Below, in pieces: positions 28,701 through 43,700 of a DNA stretch of 64,000 nucleotides; position 1 is the stretch's first letter, and each line of letters starts with the position of its first letter. Location: NCBI RefSeq assembly GCF_964355755.1, contig NC_092675.1, positions 17,623,312 to 17,687,311 of the forward strand, in the 5' to 3' direction. The notes beneath the pieces were generated by a model. It saw only the letters and a program-made list of their open reading frames with translations, had not been told where the DNA came from and did not search any database. Both the position numbers and the translations under genes were made by a program. This DNA comes from Antedon mediterranea. Lineage: Eukaryota; Echinodermata; Crinoidea; Comatulida; Antedonidae.

Positions 28701-31700
28701 TTATTTATTTATATTGGGTTTTTTATTTAACCTGTTACAACCTATTTAACAGTATATACCTAAAGGGAATGTAAATTATACACTTCTAAGAATTAAACAA
28801 AATTAATTTGTATTATATAGGATACAGAAAATGTACCGATAAAGCCACTAATGTTCGTTACAACCACGGAGAAGTATGGATGCGTGACTCATGCACACAA
28901 TGCCAGTGCCGTCATGGATACACCAAATGCAATGTATTTACCTGCCCAACCAACGTAGCTGATGGATGCCGCACCCTGAACATTGAAGGACAATGCTGTC
29001 CTCATGTGCTTTGTGATACAGGTAAAGTAACCGTATGCTTTGTTAGTCAATTTTAGGAGATCATGTACATATATAGAAAAATACAGAAGAACCTTCATTT
29101 TACTATTAAAGAATCACTATGCTTTTACAGCGAGTTACAATCGGTTAAGAAAGTGAGAACGTAAATACGTAGCCATGACATCGGCTAGGGTTCGAGGCTC
29201 ACTCGCTCCATGATTCTGGTGGTAGAACGAGTCTTCTCGGATAATGACTATAAACCGTAGGTCCTGTGTACACATCTCATGTGCAATTTAAAGAACCTAG
29301 TACATCTTTCGAGATGAGTAGGGGGTTACCCTGGTGTACTAGTACATCACAGCCACTGAACACAAGTGGGCCTTCTGGGAAACCAGTCGTTGATTGAAGA
29401 AGAAGTCGCCCAGTATAGATAAAATATTTTGATTCAATTATTAGTAAATTTCTATTTTAGTGAAAGTTGGTCAGTGCCCTGCCTACAACCCATTGATGGA
29501 TGCTGTCACCGTTGATATGTGCGGTAGTGATGCTGACTGTGTTGGTAAATCCAAGTGCTGTAATACTCCAGCTGCCAGAACATGTATGTCTCCAGTTATA
29601 CTAGGTAAGTTGCTAAACATTCTACAATACAGTATAGTAGGTTGTAAGCTTGAACCTGGACATTAGGCAAAAGTGCTTGATGCAAAGCAGAGCAGAATAG
29701 ATGCTAGGTATAACCTTTTAATGCACTACAGGCTGTTTCATGAGGAGTACCACAATCTGTAATGCTTGGCTCTGTACAGTATATGTATTAAAAATATATA
29801 TATTTCATTGATTTAAGGACATTTTTTTTATTCTATATAAAATTATAAATATAAAATCTTTTGTACGTAAAACTTCAAATGAAGGTTGTTTTCATTTGTA
29901 ATTCTTTAATATTTTCATTCCAGAACGACCAGGTTCATGCCCTAACACACAACCAACCTCCGGTGTTCTACGAAAAACTTGTGTCACTGAATGCACAGCA
30001 GATAGTGAATGTACCCAAAATTGGAAGTGTTGCAGCGATGGTGGATGTAGTCGTGTATGTCGCCCTCCAGTGATGAATGACTTTGGACCTAACAGTCCAC
30101 TTCAGCCAATCGTACCACAGGAACCATCTCCACCAGGATTCGACAGTAAGTATGACCTCTATAGAAGATAGCTTTCTGTAAATGCTATTTTTTAAAAAGA
30201 TTCAGTTAAATTCATTGCAGTCTTTATGGTGTTTAGTTATAGCTATTTTATCCTTTTAATTGTTATTTTATTGAATGATTGGTAAAATGATTCCTATATG
30301 ATTTATTTATTCAACTTTGTTTCACAAGGACAGCTGATTTTGAAGATGCCCTCATAAAAACAATACACAATTAATACAAATGACATTCAAACGTATGATT
30401 TATTTGTGCAAGCATTTGCTTATATTTTTCAGCTAAAGACGGAGTCTGCCCTAAGACTGTTGCATCAATTGATCGACTGTTCTGCTTGACTCAGTGTAGC
30501 ATTGATACAGACTGTACTGGTTCGAAAAAGTGTTGCTCAGCTGGATGTGGTAGATCATGTGTAATTCCACTGCCAACCAACAATGGTAAACTAAAAAAAA
30601 AACTAGTAACTCTATTTCATTTCAGTTTGCTCTCAAACTGGCTTAATATCAGTTATTAATAACAATTCAGAAGTAACAATATATAAAAAAAAATGTGAGG
30701 AAAGGTTAGTGTCAACTGGAAGCTCTGCATCCTCTTTCTAGCTGTTTTACTTTCGATTTAGCTTTTTGCTTATTAGTATCTGCTCCTTGTGATGTATGAG
30801 ATCGTCATCATCATTTTTTTCTGTATTATTCTTCTTTCTTTCAACTCTATTTTTGCGCGTCACATTTCTCTAAAACGTGTAAACAGAATTTTTTCAACAT
30901 TTTAATATGTTGCTGCTAAAACAATTATCTTCCAAAACTGTTATCTTCATGTTTAATTTTGATGACGTTATCATTTTAAAAATTTAAATAAAAGGTGGGT
31001 CAAGTAATTTCAACTATGCTACACTGTATGTTGTATATAGTATTATACTGTATATGCTATAAGGCACAAAATAGACAGAATTTAGCACCAACATATTATT
31101 ATTATTCGGTCATAAGTGCTGTAATCTTTTTCTGTTCACATTTTCTAGCGTACCTGCATGTGGCACTGTTGTGCGCATAACTATCTCGTCAAATCTAGTT
31201 TTAGTTGTATCTCCATTGAGATCCATCCACTGATACCCACAGCATTGTAAATTTTTCAGTAATTTGCCCTTGAATTAATTAAATACATGGTTGAATTTGG
31301 TTGAGCATTAAGGTACACTGTTAAATGCCTACTTCATAATTGGTACAAGAAGTCCCCTGAATTTAGTGAATGTATATTCATTCATTTATTGGTTTCACTC
31401 AATAAATATTTAGTAATTTGCCTTAAAAGTGGTATTCATTTAGATAGACAAATTCTTTATTATGTTAAGAGTGTTTATTTAAAGTGTGAATGGCAACATG
31501 TACAAATAGTAAATGTGTATTAACTTATTGAGTTACAGTATAGATAGAACTGGATATTTAACTAATTCTTATGTTAATTTTTCAGTAAAAACTGGAGTAT
31601 GCCCAATGATACAACCCCAAGGTATATGTCAAAGTAACATTGATGTGTGCAGTTTGGACAATGAGTGTACTGCTAACAAGAAGTGTTGCTTTAATGGTTG

Positions 31701-34700
31701 TTTCATGGAATGTTTGGCTCCAGGAGCACCAGGTAAAGAAATGGAATTAAAATCTCCTAAAATTCAAATTTCTAGTTGGCCAGTTTCTGTTTCTTTAATT
31801 TTAAGTAAAATATTGCAACACAAAATTAAATGACAATAGAGAGATATTAACGTAGTGTATAACTGACTCAAAATAACTATGTTATTTAAACATAATCAGT
31901 GCATCTATTGGTTTTTAAGAGAGATATAAATTCATTTTTTAATGAAATTATGTAGTAAATTCATTTGACTATGTATCCAATTTATAATCACACATTGAGT
32001 AAGTATCACTTAATTTACTATATCACTTTTGTAGTTATCAAGTGTCCAGTAGTATCACTAACCTGCAACAAACTTTGTCCCGAGGGCTATGCAACTGACC
32101 CTGAAGGTTGTGAGATCTGTGAATGTGCACGTACATGCCAACCAATCAATGCTCAGACCTGCAATAAAGAATGTGTCTTTGGATATGCCACTGACGGTAG
32201 AGGCTGCCAGATCTGTAGTTGCAAGCATCCATGTAAGTTTATTTTGAGAAAAAATATGAAAAAAAAAACCTGATTCAAACTATCTCCCCACAAGATATAG
32301 TTACATATTGACTGAACCCCAGAATTGAATAAAGAATGTTGTATTAAGCAATATGAGAGGCTCACCTATCCAAGATCCATGATTTTGAAATAGGGGGGGG
32401 GGGGGAAGAAATTTAACTAATTTTGTATCTTATCATTTTCAGTTAACAAAATGTGGGGGATGGTTAAGTTCTAACTTTACATTATGGTTTTATGTTTGTA
32501 TGTCCTTTTAAAGGGTGTTAATATATATAAAAATGACATATTTATCAGGTAGAATTCCTGTCACACAACACTAAACTCCTATTGGTCTGTTTAAATGACT
32601 TCTATTGAATATTATTACAGCTTTCCCAGAACAACCAGCCGTAAGAGGACCCAATAGCAAGCCTGTGTTCTGTGAAGTCTTGAAATCCTCAACTTGTCCA
32701 TTGACATGTACTTATGGATTCAAGACTGATTTAATTGGATGTGAAACATGCTCTTGCAAGCAAGCTCGTAAGTTATGCTAATTCTCTTTAGTTTTATTTA
32801 TTTATTTTCCATGTACAAAAAATACAGTGGAAACCCAAAGCACAAATATTTATGCTAATATGCATCCTTAAGCTTTGTCTACACTATCAAACTAGTTAGA
32901 CAAAAAATGTGTGATGTGCCCAAATATGATAGTGATATGACATCTTTGTGTCCATATTTGTGTACATCACATTTTTTTTATATCAAGCAAACTGTGCAGA
33001 CAAATTTTCTTTCCATGGCCTAAGGAAATTAAAGCCTTAACTAGTATTTATCCTTCACTATGGTCCTCTTATATATTTAAATGCGTACTTATTCTACAGC
33101 CAATGCTTGTACTCCTCTGACATCTTGTGGCCTATACTGTCCATATGGCCTTGCTACAAATGCAAATGGATGTGAAATCTGCCAATGCAAGATCCCAGGT
33201 AAGACAATCAATCAATATATGTGGTATTCCTAGTTATCTCGTTATCTTATGATAATTAAGTAATCACACAAATACTTGAATGCTGAATTGATTAATCTTT
33301 CAGATATGAATAAAATATTCTACAATCCAATCAAGACATTCTGTGAGAGGCCAAATTGTGTAACCAACCGTTGTTCTGAAGGTTATGCCACTGATTCTCA
33401 TGGTTGTGACATGCGTAACTGTATGTGTAAGAGACCAGGTAACAACATCTTATTGAATTTGTTTAAATTTTGCAGTTTGTTCCATTTTTGCCATTTCTAT
33501 AGCAACAATGGCCAATAATACATATTTTGAAACTAAAGTAAACCACACTAAGCTCAATAGATTTATTAACATAATAACGAGGCTGTATCCACCATATCCT
33601 TAAAATTGGCAAATGTTTGAAGTGGTAACCACCTCTTTTGAAGAGTAAGATGTTAACTTGGTGTATTGATTCATCTCATTGACTTACCCATTATCCAAAT
33701 ATCTGGACATTTCTGATCGCAATATATATCACTGCTGTTTTCCACCATGTGTTGTAAAATGGATGGACCTACATATTACATTTGCCCAGCCAGATCTAGA
33801 GTAGGCTCAAATAGGATATATTCATTCTTTCATTTTTGTAAAACGGCCTTAAAAATGCCAAAGAAAATGTGTCACACTTAATGCTACGTAGTCTTGGCGT
33901 TATTTGTTTATTACCTTCCTTTTATAGCAACTGATTGCCCAAGAATGACACCCGAAACATGTACAGAGCGATGTCCATATGGATATGCCACCGATACTCG
34001 TGGCTGTGAGGTTTGCAAGTGCCGACTATCAGGTTTGTTACATCAAAGTTCTTTTTTAACTAACAATACTGTACTGTACATATACATCCAGAATTTATAC
34101 TCTAAATATAAAAATTGAATGCTAGAATTTGAATAATGTCTCTTTGTCTTAAGCTCTGTCTACATTATCAAACTTTATGTAACAAAAAAATGCGATGTGC
34201 CCATATACAGACAAGTTGATGTCATATCACTACCATATATGGGCACATCACACTTGTTTGATAGTGTTGACAAAGCTTTAGTCCGATGGTGCGAATCGTG
34301 CTCCGGTTATCATCACATTTTTTTTTTTTTATTATTAAATTAAATATTAATATATAACAAATTATTTAATCTTTCTTTACAGGAAAGTGCCCAGATATGT
34401 CAAGTTGTGTTGAGACCTGTGTTGAAACAGGATTCCAAACTGACAAATTTGGATGCAAGCAATGTTCATGCAACCCACGTCCAAGTAAGTAACACTTACA
34501 CAATTGTTTTGCTTTACTTTACTTTACTTTACTTTATCATTTCTAAAAGAAAATATACAATAGATATTGTACAGACTATAAATAATTGTGTGGTGAATAC
34601 GCATGTATATTTACGATTAAGTATTTATAAAATTTATCGTACATAAATTAAAAAATAAAATGTACAGTTAAATTATCCAAATAGGATACCTGATTGTAAT

Positions 34701-37700
34701 TTATTGCAGCAATGTAATTTGAATGTACTTATGTTTTATCTTTTCACATTACAGTTAGCCAGTGCCCACCATTGACCATTCAAGCATGCCCAATGAAGGA
34801 GATGTGTGCTTATGGTCTGGCTACCGATGACCTTGGATGCCCCATGTGTGTATGCAAATTACCAGGTGATTTCATTTCCTTAGTCTTAATATTGCTTGAA
34901 TAACTTTTCTCAGCTTAGGAACACAAGTAAAAATGATATTAAAGGGCTTTGATTTTTTCAAACCATCACCTATGCAGGTCTTCATTGAAAAGACTGATAT
35001 TAAGGGCTCCTCTGTCAATTCAAATACATATATAAGATAATACAAAAACATGAGAAAAGACCAAACAATATATAAAGTTTGTCATTTGAATTCATTCTAA
35101 ATGTGACTGCAGTAGAAACATCTGTAGATTAGTGTCAAAAGAGTAGAAATTAATTGGTAGAACCAGTCAAAATTTCATACAATCTTCTCTTTTAAAAAGT
35201 GTAATATTTACAGATATTAATGTTATATTGTGCAATAATTTATTGAATGTTTTATATAGGTATTTCATGCCAACCACTGTCATGCAACTTGAGATGTGTG
35301 TATGGTTTGCGTACTGATAACAACGGCTGTGAACTCTGTGAATGCAAACAACCTAGTAAGTTCATTTCGTTTTGTCAATTCATTTTATTAGTATAATGTA
35401 ACATACCAGAGTACAGACAAATGTAAATTGACAAATACAGTCAATACCGGACTTTCTATAAACCAGAAACTCTCCCATTACTCAGACTTTGCTCAAGGTT
35501 CAAAAGGTCCCACATTTATTTTTACCATTAATGAACAACACATTCCGAATATCAGACTTTCAGGAAAACCAGACATATTTGGTCAGCCCAATGGTGTCCG
35601 GTATTGGGAGATATTAATAAAGAATTGAATGTATAACCAAGGCAATCTAACAACAGGACACCTTGCCAAGATAGGAACTCGTAACAGTCCTTTCATCTTA
35701 TGACTGGCTGCAAGATATACCAACAGTACTGTACTATACATTTGTATTTATTCTTCTCTTTGTAGGCTCCAAGTGTCCAATTGTTAGCAACTTAAACTGC
35801 AAGAAAGTGTGTCCATTTGGCTTGGCAACATGCTCAAATGGTTGTGAAATCTGTTCCTGCAAATTGCCAGGTAAACACAGCAAAACTGAATGTTGACAAA
35901 AAAAATGTGATATGCCCTAGTTTGATAGTGTAGACAGAGCTTAATAAATAATAGCAATGAAATAAAATATGTTTCAGACAGGACCTTGCTCCTTGATAGC
36001 AGTAGGAGATCTACCATCAAATAAGAACTCTCTCTCTTTACTCTTTCAGTCTCTAAAACCTCCAACAAATTCCATTCCAAGACAATGTATGGAGCAACAT
36101 GCGAGCCTCTGACTTCCAGAAATTGTGCTTTGACTTGTCCAGATGGTTATGCCACAGACTTTGGATGCGAGATCTGCCAATGTCGTCAACCAGGTAAAAT
36201 ATGATGAATGTAATTTCCATCATTTCAGCAAACTCATTATGAGCAATAGGTTTTTTTTTCACATAAAGTTTGATAGTGTAGAGTAGCTTAAGTAGTGCAT
36301 AATGTTACTGATTGCTTGTCATCATAGAAATAATATGCTTTAGACATGTTTCTCCTTATGTAGATAATGTGATTGGTTCTTAGAACCTTCCAAATGGATT
36401 CAGTCTTTCACACTACATGACTCATTGACATGAAAATTCCCTATCATTAAAAAAAACTTGATTATATAGTCCCAAACACATAAGTATAAGCTTAGCTATT
36501 GAAAATCTGTTTGCACTTTTTCAGAGGTTAATTGCCCAGTCTTGACCGATGTTGTTTGTCCAAGAAAGCTGACTTGTCCATATGGTTTGTCCAGCAACAG
36601 CCAAGGATGTCCAATCTGTGAATGTAAACAACCAAGTAAGCTAAAGGATTTACATCTATTCATTCATTATATTTTGTTATCCACCTTACAGCAAGTACCA
36701 ATGGCCGTGGTTACAATGCCTTTTTAAAAAGCTAAAACTAGAACATCCAATATTTCTATTTTTAATTACTGATTTCTTGTCATACATTACATTAATTTTT
36801 ACTATGTTATATTGTACGTATTTTCATTTATTTTGTAACAGTTTCATGCAGTGTGAATGAGTGTGCTATTGAATGTCCATATGGATATGCTACAGACCTT
36901 CAAGGTTGTGACATCTGCAAATGCAAATTAGCACGTAAGTTATTTAAGTTATTGAATGTGTGTTACTTCAAAAAACACTCTTTAAACACACAAAAACTAT
37001 TAAATTATTATATTTAAATATCACACATTGAATAGGAAAGTAAAATTAATTATGTAAACTTTTATCAATTTTGGTATCTTTTATGCAATCTTCACACAAT
37101 CTTCACACAGTTATGATTAATGTAAAGCCAAAGGAAATACTTTAATGTTTAATAAAAAATATGTACCTTGACTGCATTTTTGTAATTTCTGTATGTTTTG
37201 GAAACATTTCTTATAACAATCAGTAGCTCTTATTATTATTACAGTAATGTATTCAACTAAATATTGAGGTATCATTAACTTGTCTTTGTTTTTGACAGCA
37301 TCTGCAACATGCAAACCAATGACCATTCATACCTGTCAGAAGATGTGTACCTTTGGATATGCCACTGATGTTAATGGATGTGAGATCTGTGCCTGCAAAC
37401 AACCTTCAGGTATTTAATACTAATAGTATGTAACATGTTTGTATTTCAGTTCTGCAGGAGGCAGGCAAATATGTTTTTTTTTAACTGCACATAGGACATC
37501 ATATCAATAGGAAGTACCTTTGTATAATAATCTGTGTGTTAAGTTAATGCAGGGCATGAACAAAAGTGCTCGATACAAAAGAACAAAATAGATAAATGAA
37601 TGACTTGAATTAACATTTCACATATTACACTCATGAATTTGATAAAATCACCCTTCAATCATCAGTTTCTAGGCTCCAATATGTATATAATGATGTACTG

Positions 37701-40700
37701 TATATGAAACAATTTTATACCTTATTATGGACTTGTATTTATGTCTGAATAAATATTATTAGCATTTGTAAAAATATCTTCTGAAATATTTCATTTTATA
37801 ACCCTACTTTAGTTAACATGGGTATCACTGTGTCAGAATCACCAATGTGTCAACCATTGACTGGTTGCCAGGCTTCATGTAACAATGGTTATGCCACTGA
37901 CAACAATGGATGTGAAATCTGTTCATGCAGAGCTCCAGGTGAGATAATGAAACAAAGATTACTTGGTCTATTTTCTTTATCAGCATAGTAGCATTTTTAT
38001 CATTATCAACATTGTCATCATCATAATTTGTATTACCATCATCATAGTTACCACCAATATACAGTATTATACTAGAAGTTGATATATTTAATTTGGTGTC
38101 TTCGTGGTCTTATACAGGTTCTCGATGTACAACTCTTTCATTTGAAACCTGTCCACAAGTGACTACCTGCCCCTACGGTCTAGCAACCAACTCAGACGGA
38201 TGCGACATCTGCTCTTGCAAGATTCCAGGTATGTTTTTTAACACTGTTGCTTGGGGGTTGATAAGATTGGTGGTTGACATGTCTGCTTACCAATTCCAGA
38301 GTCCTGGGTCCAACTGCTGATTTAGCACCACCATTTCTATCAAGATGCCTTGAATTTATTGGTAATTTTCTATCCCTGTATTGGGAATTACATTTACTGT
38401 TGGACGTCTACTGAATGAAAGTACTTTCAATGTATTGTTGATCACATAAGCATAAACGTTATATATGTAATTTTATTTCAGCTACCTGCCCTAAGGTTGA
38501 TCGTACTAACTGTGATAAACTATGCGACTTTGGCTATGCCACTAATTCAAGAGGCTGTGAGATCTGCTTGTGTAAAGTATTCAGTAAGTTTTCAATTCAT
38601 TTAAATATTAACTTATTCCAAAAACCTTCAGAATTTGGTTGTCAGATGTATCTATCAAGTATTGTTCTAATTCCAGTATTTAAGTATACTGCTCCATTAT
38701 TCCTATAATAAACAATTTCATGATAATGCATTTGTGAAGAATGAATGCACTGCTTGCACAGCATCAAATAATATTCAAACATTTTTCAAACTTGTTGTAT
38801 GTACACAGACAAAGCTCTTAAGATAAATATAAAAACACGATAATGAAAAACACATCAAAGGCCTACAATGGGACACAGTTTATAATTATACTAATCTTAT
38901 CTAGATGTTTTGCTGTTATATAGAGTTATGGAGTTTAGAATAAATGACTTTCTATATTCGAGTGTTTGACGAGTGTAAAGAGATCTAATATAGACTAATG
39001 ATGGGAGAAATTCGTATTCCAAAAAATAAGGGATGAGACGGTTGTAGGAGTATACGCTCTACCATTTTAAGGATCGCAACTACATATTTAAAACTTGATG
39101 TTGCATACGTTTAACTTTTCTATTTTATTAGATTTTTTACGAATTCTCTCTAAAAGACCCCATGTCATTAGCTGTAAGGCTGTCGCCCCAGACTATAAAA
39201 CAAAAATAAATCACACTGGATATCATCGAGATATAAATAATAATAAGATTTATAGAGCGCACATATCCACAAAGTGCTCAAGGCGCTTAAATTATAATAT
39301 AATTCTATAATTTTCGTCTAGAAAATTACTTTATTAAAAATCTGTGCTATTGTATTAATATTGTGAGTGATGTTTCTATTTTGTAACAAATGACTGGGTT
39401 CAGATAAAGTACTTTAGTTTTTAAGTAAATTACAATTAGTGTCCATAAGTATTTGGTATCTCACACATATACTCTACCAACTGTTGGTTTGTGTAGTCTA
39501 TGAGTGTATATATGTATGGCATATGTAATGTGTATATGGGTGGGTATCAACACCACTATTTGTTTGTTTTTGAAAAACAATAATCTTTGTGATTTGTTAT
39601 CTTTTTCTAGACCCTAGATCATGCTCATTAGTCCATGATTTTAACTGCCGTAAGTTCTGTCCATACGGTCTGGCTACCAATGCACTTGGATGTGAAATCT
39701 GTGAATGTAAATTGCCACGTAAGTATCACCCATCAATCATAATAAATACTTAGAATCAATTTTATTATTTATAATTATTATTAAAGACCAAAAAGACCAA
39801 AAGGAAGACCAAAAACAACATGGATGGGAAACATAAAAAAGGAAACAGAACTTTTCACATGCGGACCTGTACACGTAAAAAAAAAACCGTACAGAGTGGC
39901 GAACACAAGTGAGACGCGCAATGTCTAACGACGATTAGCGTTTAAGATGATAATGATTATTATTTATTTGTCAATTGCTACTGTCCATGCTATTTTATGT
40001 CTTTAACATACCATTTTTGTAGCAATTAGTTCCCTTTCATTTTTTTATAGTAGATAACAGAAGATTAAACTTTGTGAATTGCATTGGTACTAAATTCATC
40101 AATTAAAGTTATTGATTTTATGTTACAGCTGGTCAAGAAACCTACTCTGTTGTCACATTGACCCCAGTCACCAGATGTCCAAAGAATGCCCTCAGAGATT
40201 GCACTTTGACCTGTCCCAACGGATATGCTACTAACAACAAGGGATGTAAAATCTGTAGATGCAAGGAGTCAGGTATTTGTTACATTTATTATATTTAATT
40301 ATGGTGTCTAGTTTTATACACCAACTTCCTTAGACAGCATTGAATGCATTCATTTTTACAAAATATTGACTTCTTTTCACCTCATTTTACTGTAAATACT
40401 TTCCTTATCCTGAAATAATCAATATGTTCTTTTCTTTCAGAGCCTGTGTGCACTGTTATTAGCCAAGATGTTTGCCCCAAGATTTATACTTGCGAATTTG
40501 GTCTTGAAACTAATGAAATTGGCTGTGAAATCTGTTCTTGTCGCCAACCAGCCCTCTGTAAATCCATGAAGACTTGTAATACTCAATGCGAGTATGGCTT
40601 TGCAACCGATAGATATGGATGTGAGATTTGTGAATGCAAGCGAAAGGGTAGGTTTATTACATTTGGTTGTATTGTGCATGTTTGTGTCTGTCAGAGTGGT

Positions 40701-43700
40701 GAACCATTCCTCTCCCTTACAAACAAATCTGAAATACTATCGCATTTTTGTCACCTGCATTGGGAAGAACAAGGTCGCCCCAGTGCCCTATATTCAGATT
40801 ATCACCTTCTATTTTTATTAAGTAGCCTAATATACCAAACCTTCCCAACTTAAGTTTATATTAAGTCTAGGTATACTATATTTTCAAATAACTGTACACA
40901 CCTGCAATTAAAATTAGTTACTATGTTGTTGCTAAATCATAGTTCATCTACAAATGTGTTTGTTACAAAAAGACTGTTTCTGTGTTGGAATTTAATTACA
41001 GAGAAACATTGATATTTTGTCTTTGTTTTCAGATTCCACATGTACATCTTTCACCAACTGCAATGTCGCTCAGAACTGTAGAAATGGTTTGGCCACTGAT
41101 CCTATCACACGTTGTGAGATCTGCAAATGTAAAATGCCAAGTAAGTAGTATTGATCATCTCTCTGATAATGTACTTAATAAAATGCCTGAATATTTTATA
41201 CCTTTGGCTCTGTGGTTGGGTAATTATCATGCTTGCTTTACCAATCCCAGCTCCTGTATTTATACCCTGGTTGTCTACCACATTACTAGAATAATAAAAA
41301 TATCACCACTGGCTCATTAAGTCATTTAATGACACCAGTTCACCCTGTAATTAGTAGCTCAGTTTTAGTTTAATTGTATGGTTGAAGTATAGTCGAAGAC
41401 TGTTCTGAGTCTAGGACAGCATTGTTCTGTCGTTATATAAATAAGCTAAGTAGCGTAAATTATGGCTAGCTTCTCGAATACATTTAATACATTATATAAG
41501 TATAAAATTACCAGGTATATATTATTGACAATGGACAGTGTTTGTAACCAGATTATGGACCATAGTAATGTGCATATGTATAATCACTGTATAATATTTG
41601 TTTTTAGGAGCACCAGAATTCTTCGGAACTCCTGATGCTGGAAAGAAGAACTTCCTAATTCCTCAAGTGAAAACTTGTAACTATTCACCTCAACGATCAT
41701 GTGCACTCACATGTACTGATGGTTATGCCACTGATTATAAGGGATGTGAAATATGCAAATGCAAGATCATTGATAGTAAGTGAACTTTATCACTAAAGCT
41801 CTGTCTACACTATCAAACTTTGATGATGATGTCATATTACTACCATATTTGGGCACATCACACTTTTTTTCAAACTATTTTGATAGTGTAGACAGAGGTT
41901 TAGACAATCACATGGTTATTTATATTTTTCCTTGTAATTTTTAAATTACAAATGGTGGTAAACTATTAAAATATTAAACAAATATAATTCTCCTTGCAGA
42001 CAATGTATGCCCAGTTATAATAGAAACCGTGTGCCCACTCATGAGAAGATGTGAATATGGTCTGGCAACCAATGCTAATGGATGCAATGTCTGTGAATGC
42101 AAAGTACCAGGTAATGTCACAAACAATTATTTTCTTAATACTTTTTAAGTCTTGGTTTATGTATGGAATTTTCACTCTCATAACTGAAAACTAGTAATAT
42201 TTAGACACTACTCAGTCATTATCATTACAAACTTGTATTCAAAACTTTCTGTTATTTAAAAGTCAAAGATAGCCAGGTCTCGGGTCCATTCTATAGTCGC
42301 CACAGATTGACTTCTTCATCAGTACTTCTATGAATGGATGATTAGTTTGGAACATGAACGCTTGTTGATCATACCCAGTACCGTTTTGGTTGTACGATTA
42401 CGTTTATTAAAGCAATTTCTAGAGGAAATGACTTTAATTAGGTTATATGCATTATCATGCATATAACCTCTTGATTCTGTCAAAATCTTTATTTATTTAT
42501 TTATTTATTCTTTCCTTAGCACTATTTTGTCCGTGAATTATCTTGATATCAGTTTTCTCTATCTAAGTCAATTTTTCAGAGTATATTCCTTATGGCCAGG
42601 AATCGATGTGGTTATATTTTCACGATGCGCAATCAAAAATTACGCGGTCTACGCGCGATTTTACGAAATCACGTTTGTAATCATATCTTCACAAGCATGA
42701 ATCACAATTAAACAAAATTTGGTACTCATAAATTTCAGGTCATATTTCATCATATGGCAATACAATTACGTGCGTAGCGCATATAACGCTTGCGTACGCG
42801 CGCTTAAAATGTTCAAAATTGTCAAAATTAATTTTCGATGAAATTAGAGTACGTTTCAGGCAATTTTAAGCGTTTAAAAAATTGCCATGAGTGCGCCGAT
42901 TTGTTCACGCGCACGGCGCGTTAAACGTTAATGCGCACTCTTTTTGCCCGATTTCTGTTTTACAATCTTTCTTTAATAATATCATCATATTTGATTCACG
43001 TTTCAACTCGAAGTTGCGTTATACGAGCACGTCAAAAGTGACTGGCTACGCACGTATAAGTTAACAAAATGGTGAAAATATGCTAAATTTTTAAATTAAT
43101 ATATATCGTCAGAATGCAGGGGAACACCTATTTTTTATTTCATTTTCTTGAAGTATATGTATCATATGTATGATTTATTATCAAATTAAGAGAACAAAAG
43201 TTGATTAAGTCATCATTAATTGCATATTAAATAAAAAAATAATAATTTCGACAATCAAACAAATTATGACATTTTCTTAGGCCAAAATAACAAACTTAAC
43301 ATTAACTTTCTTCCTTCCAAAGTTCATATATTAAAGTTAAAAGTATATAGTTTGACAGTGCATCATTTGTTTACATTTTAAAGATGTCATCATAGTAAAA
43401 AATTATAATTCATTGCGGTATGTAATAATCTATTTGCACCAAACTGGTTACTGCATAGTAAATACACGGAGGAATTTTTCTACAACTTTTAGTCAGTGGT
43501 GTATGGCTCGATGGTCTGTGCTCGTGTCTATGGCATTCAAGGTACCGAGATCGAGTCTCACCTTTGGAAACGAAATAAGATTTTTTTTTTATTATCCGTA
43601 TTGTTTGTTCAAATTGATTTCTTAGTGTATAGATTATACACATGATTTATAATGAAATCTAGATAAAAATTAACTTATGCCTTTATTATTATGTAACAAC

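Noticed and set aside
39095-39310. Open frame of 71 codons in intron 52
   Set aside because: No module, no splice phase match, and its end overlaps a retroelement-tail-like repeat.
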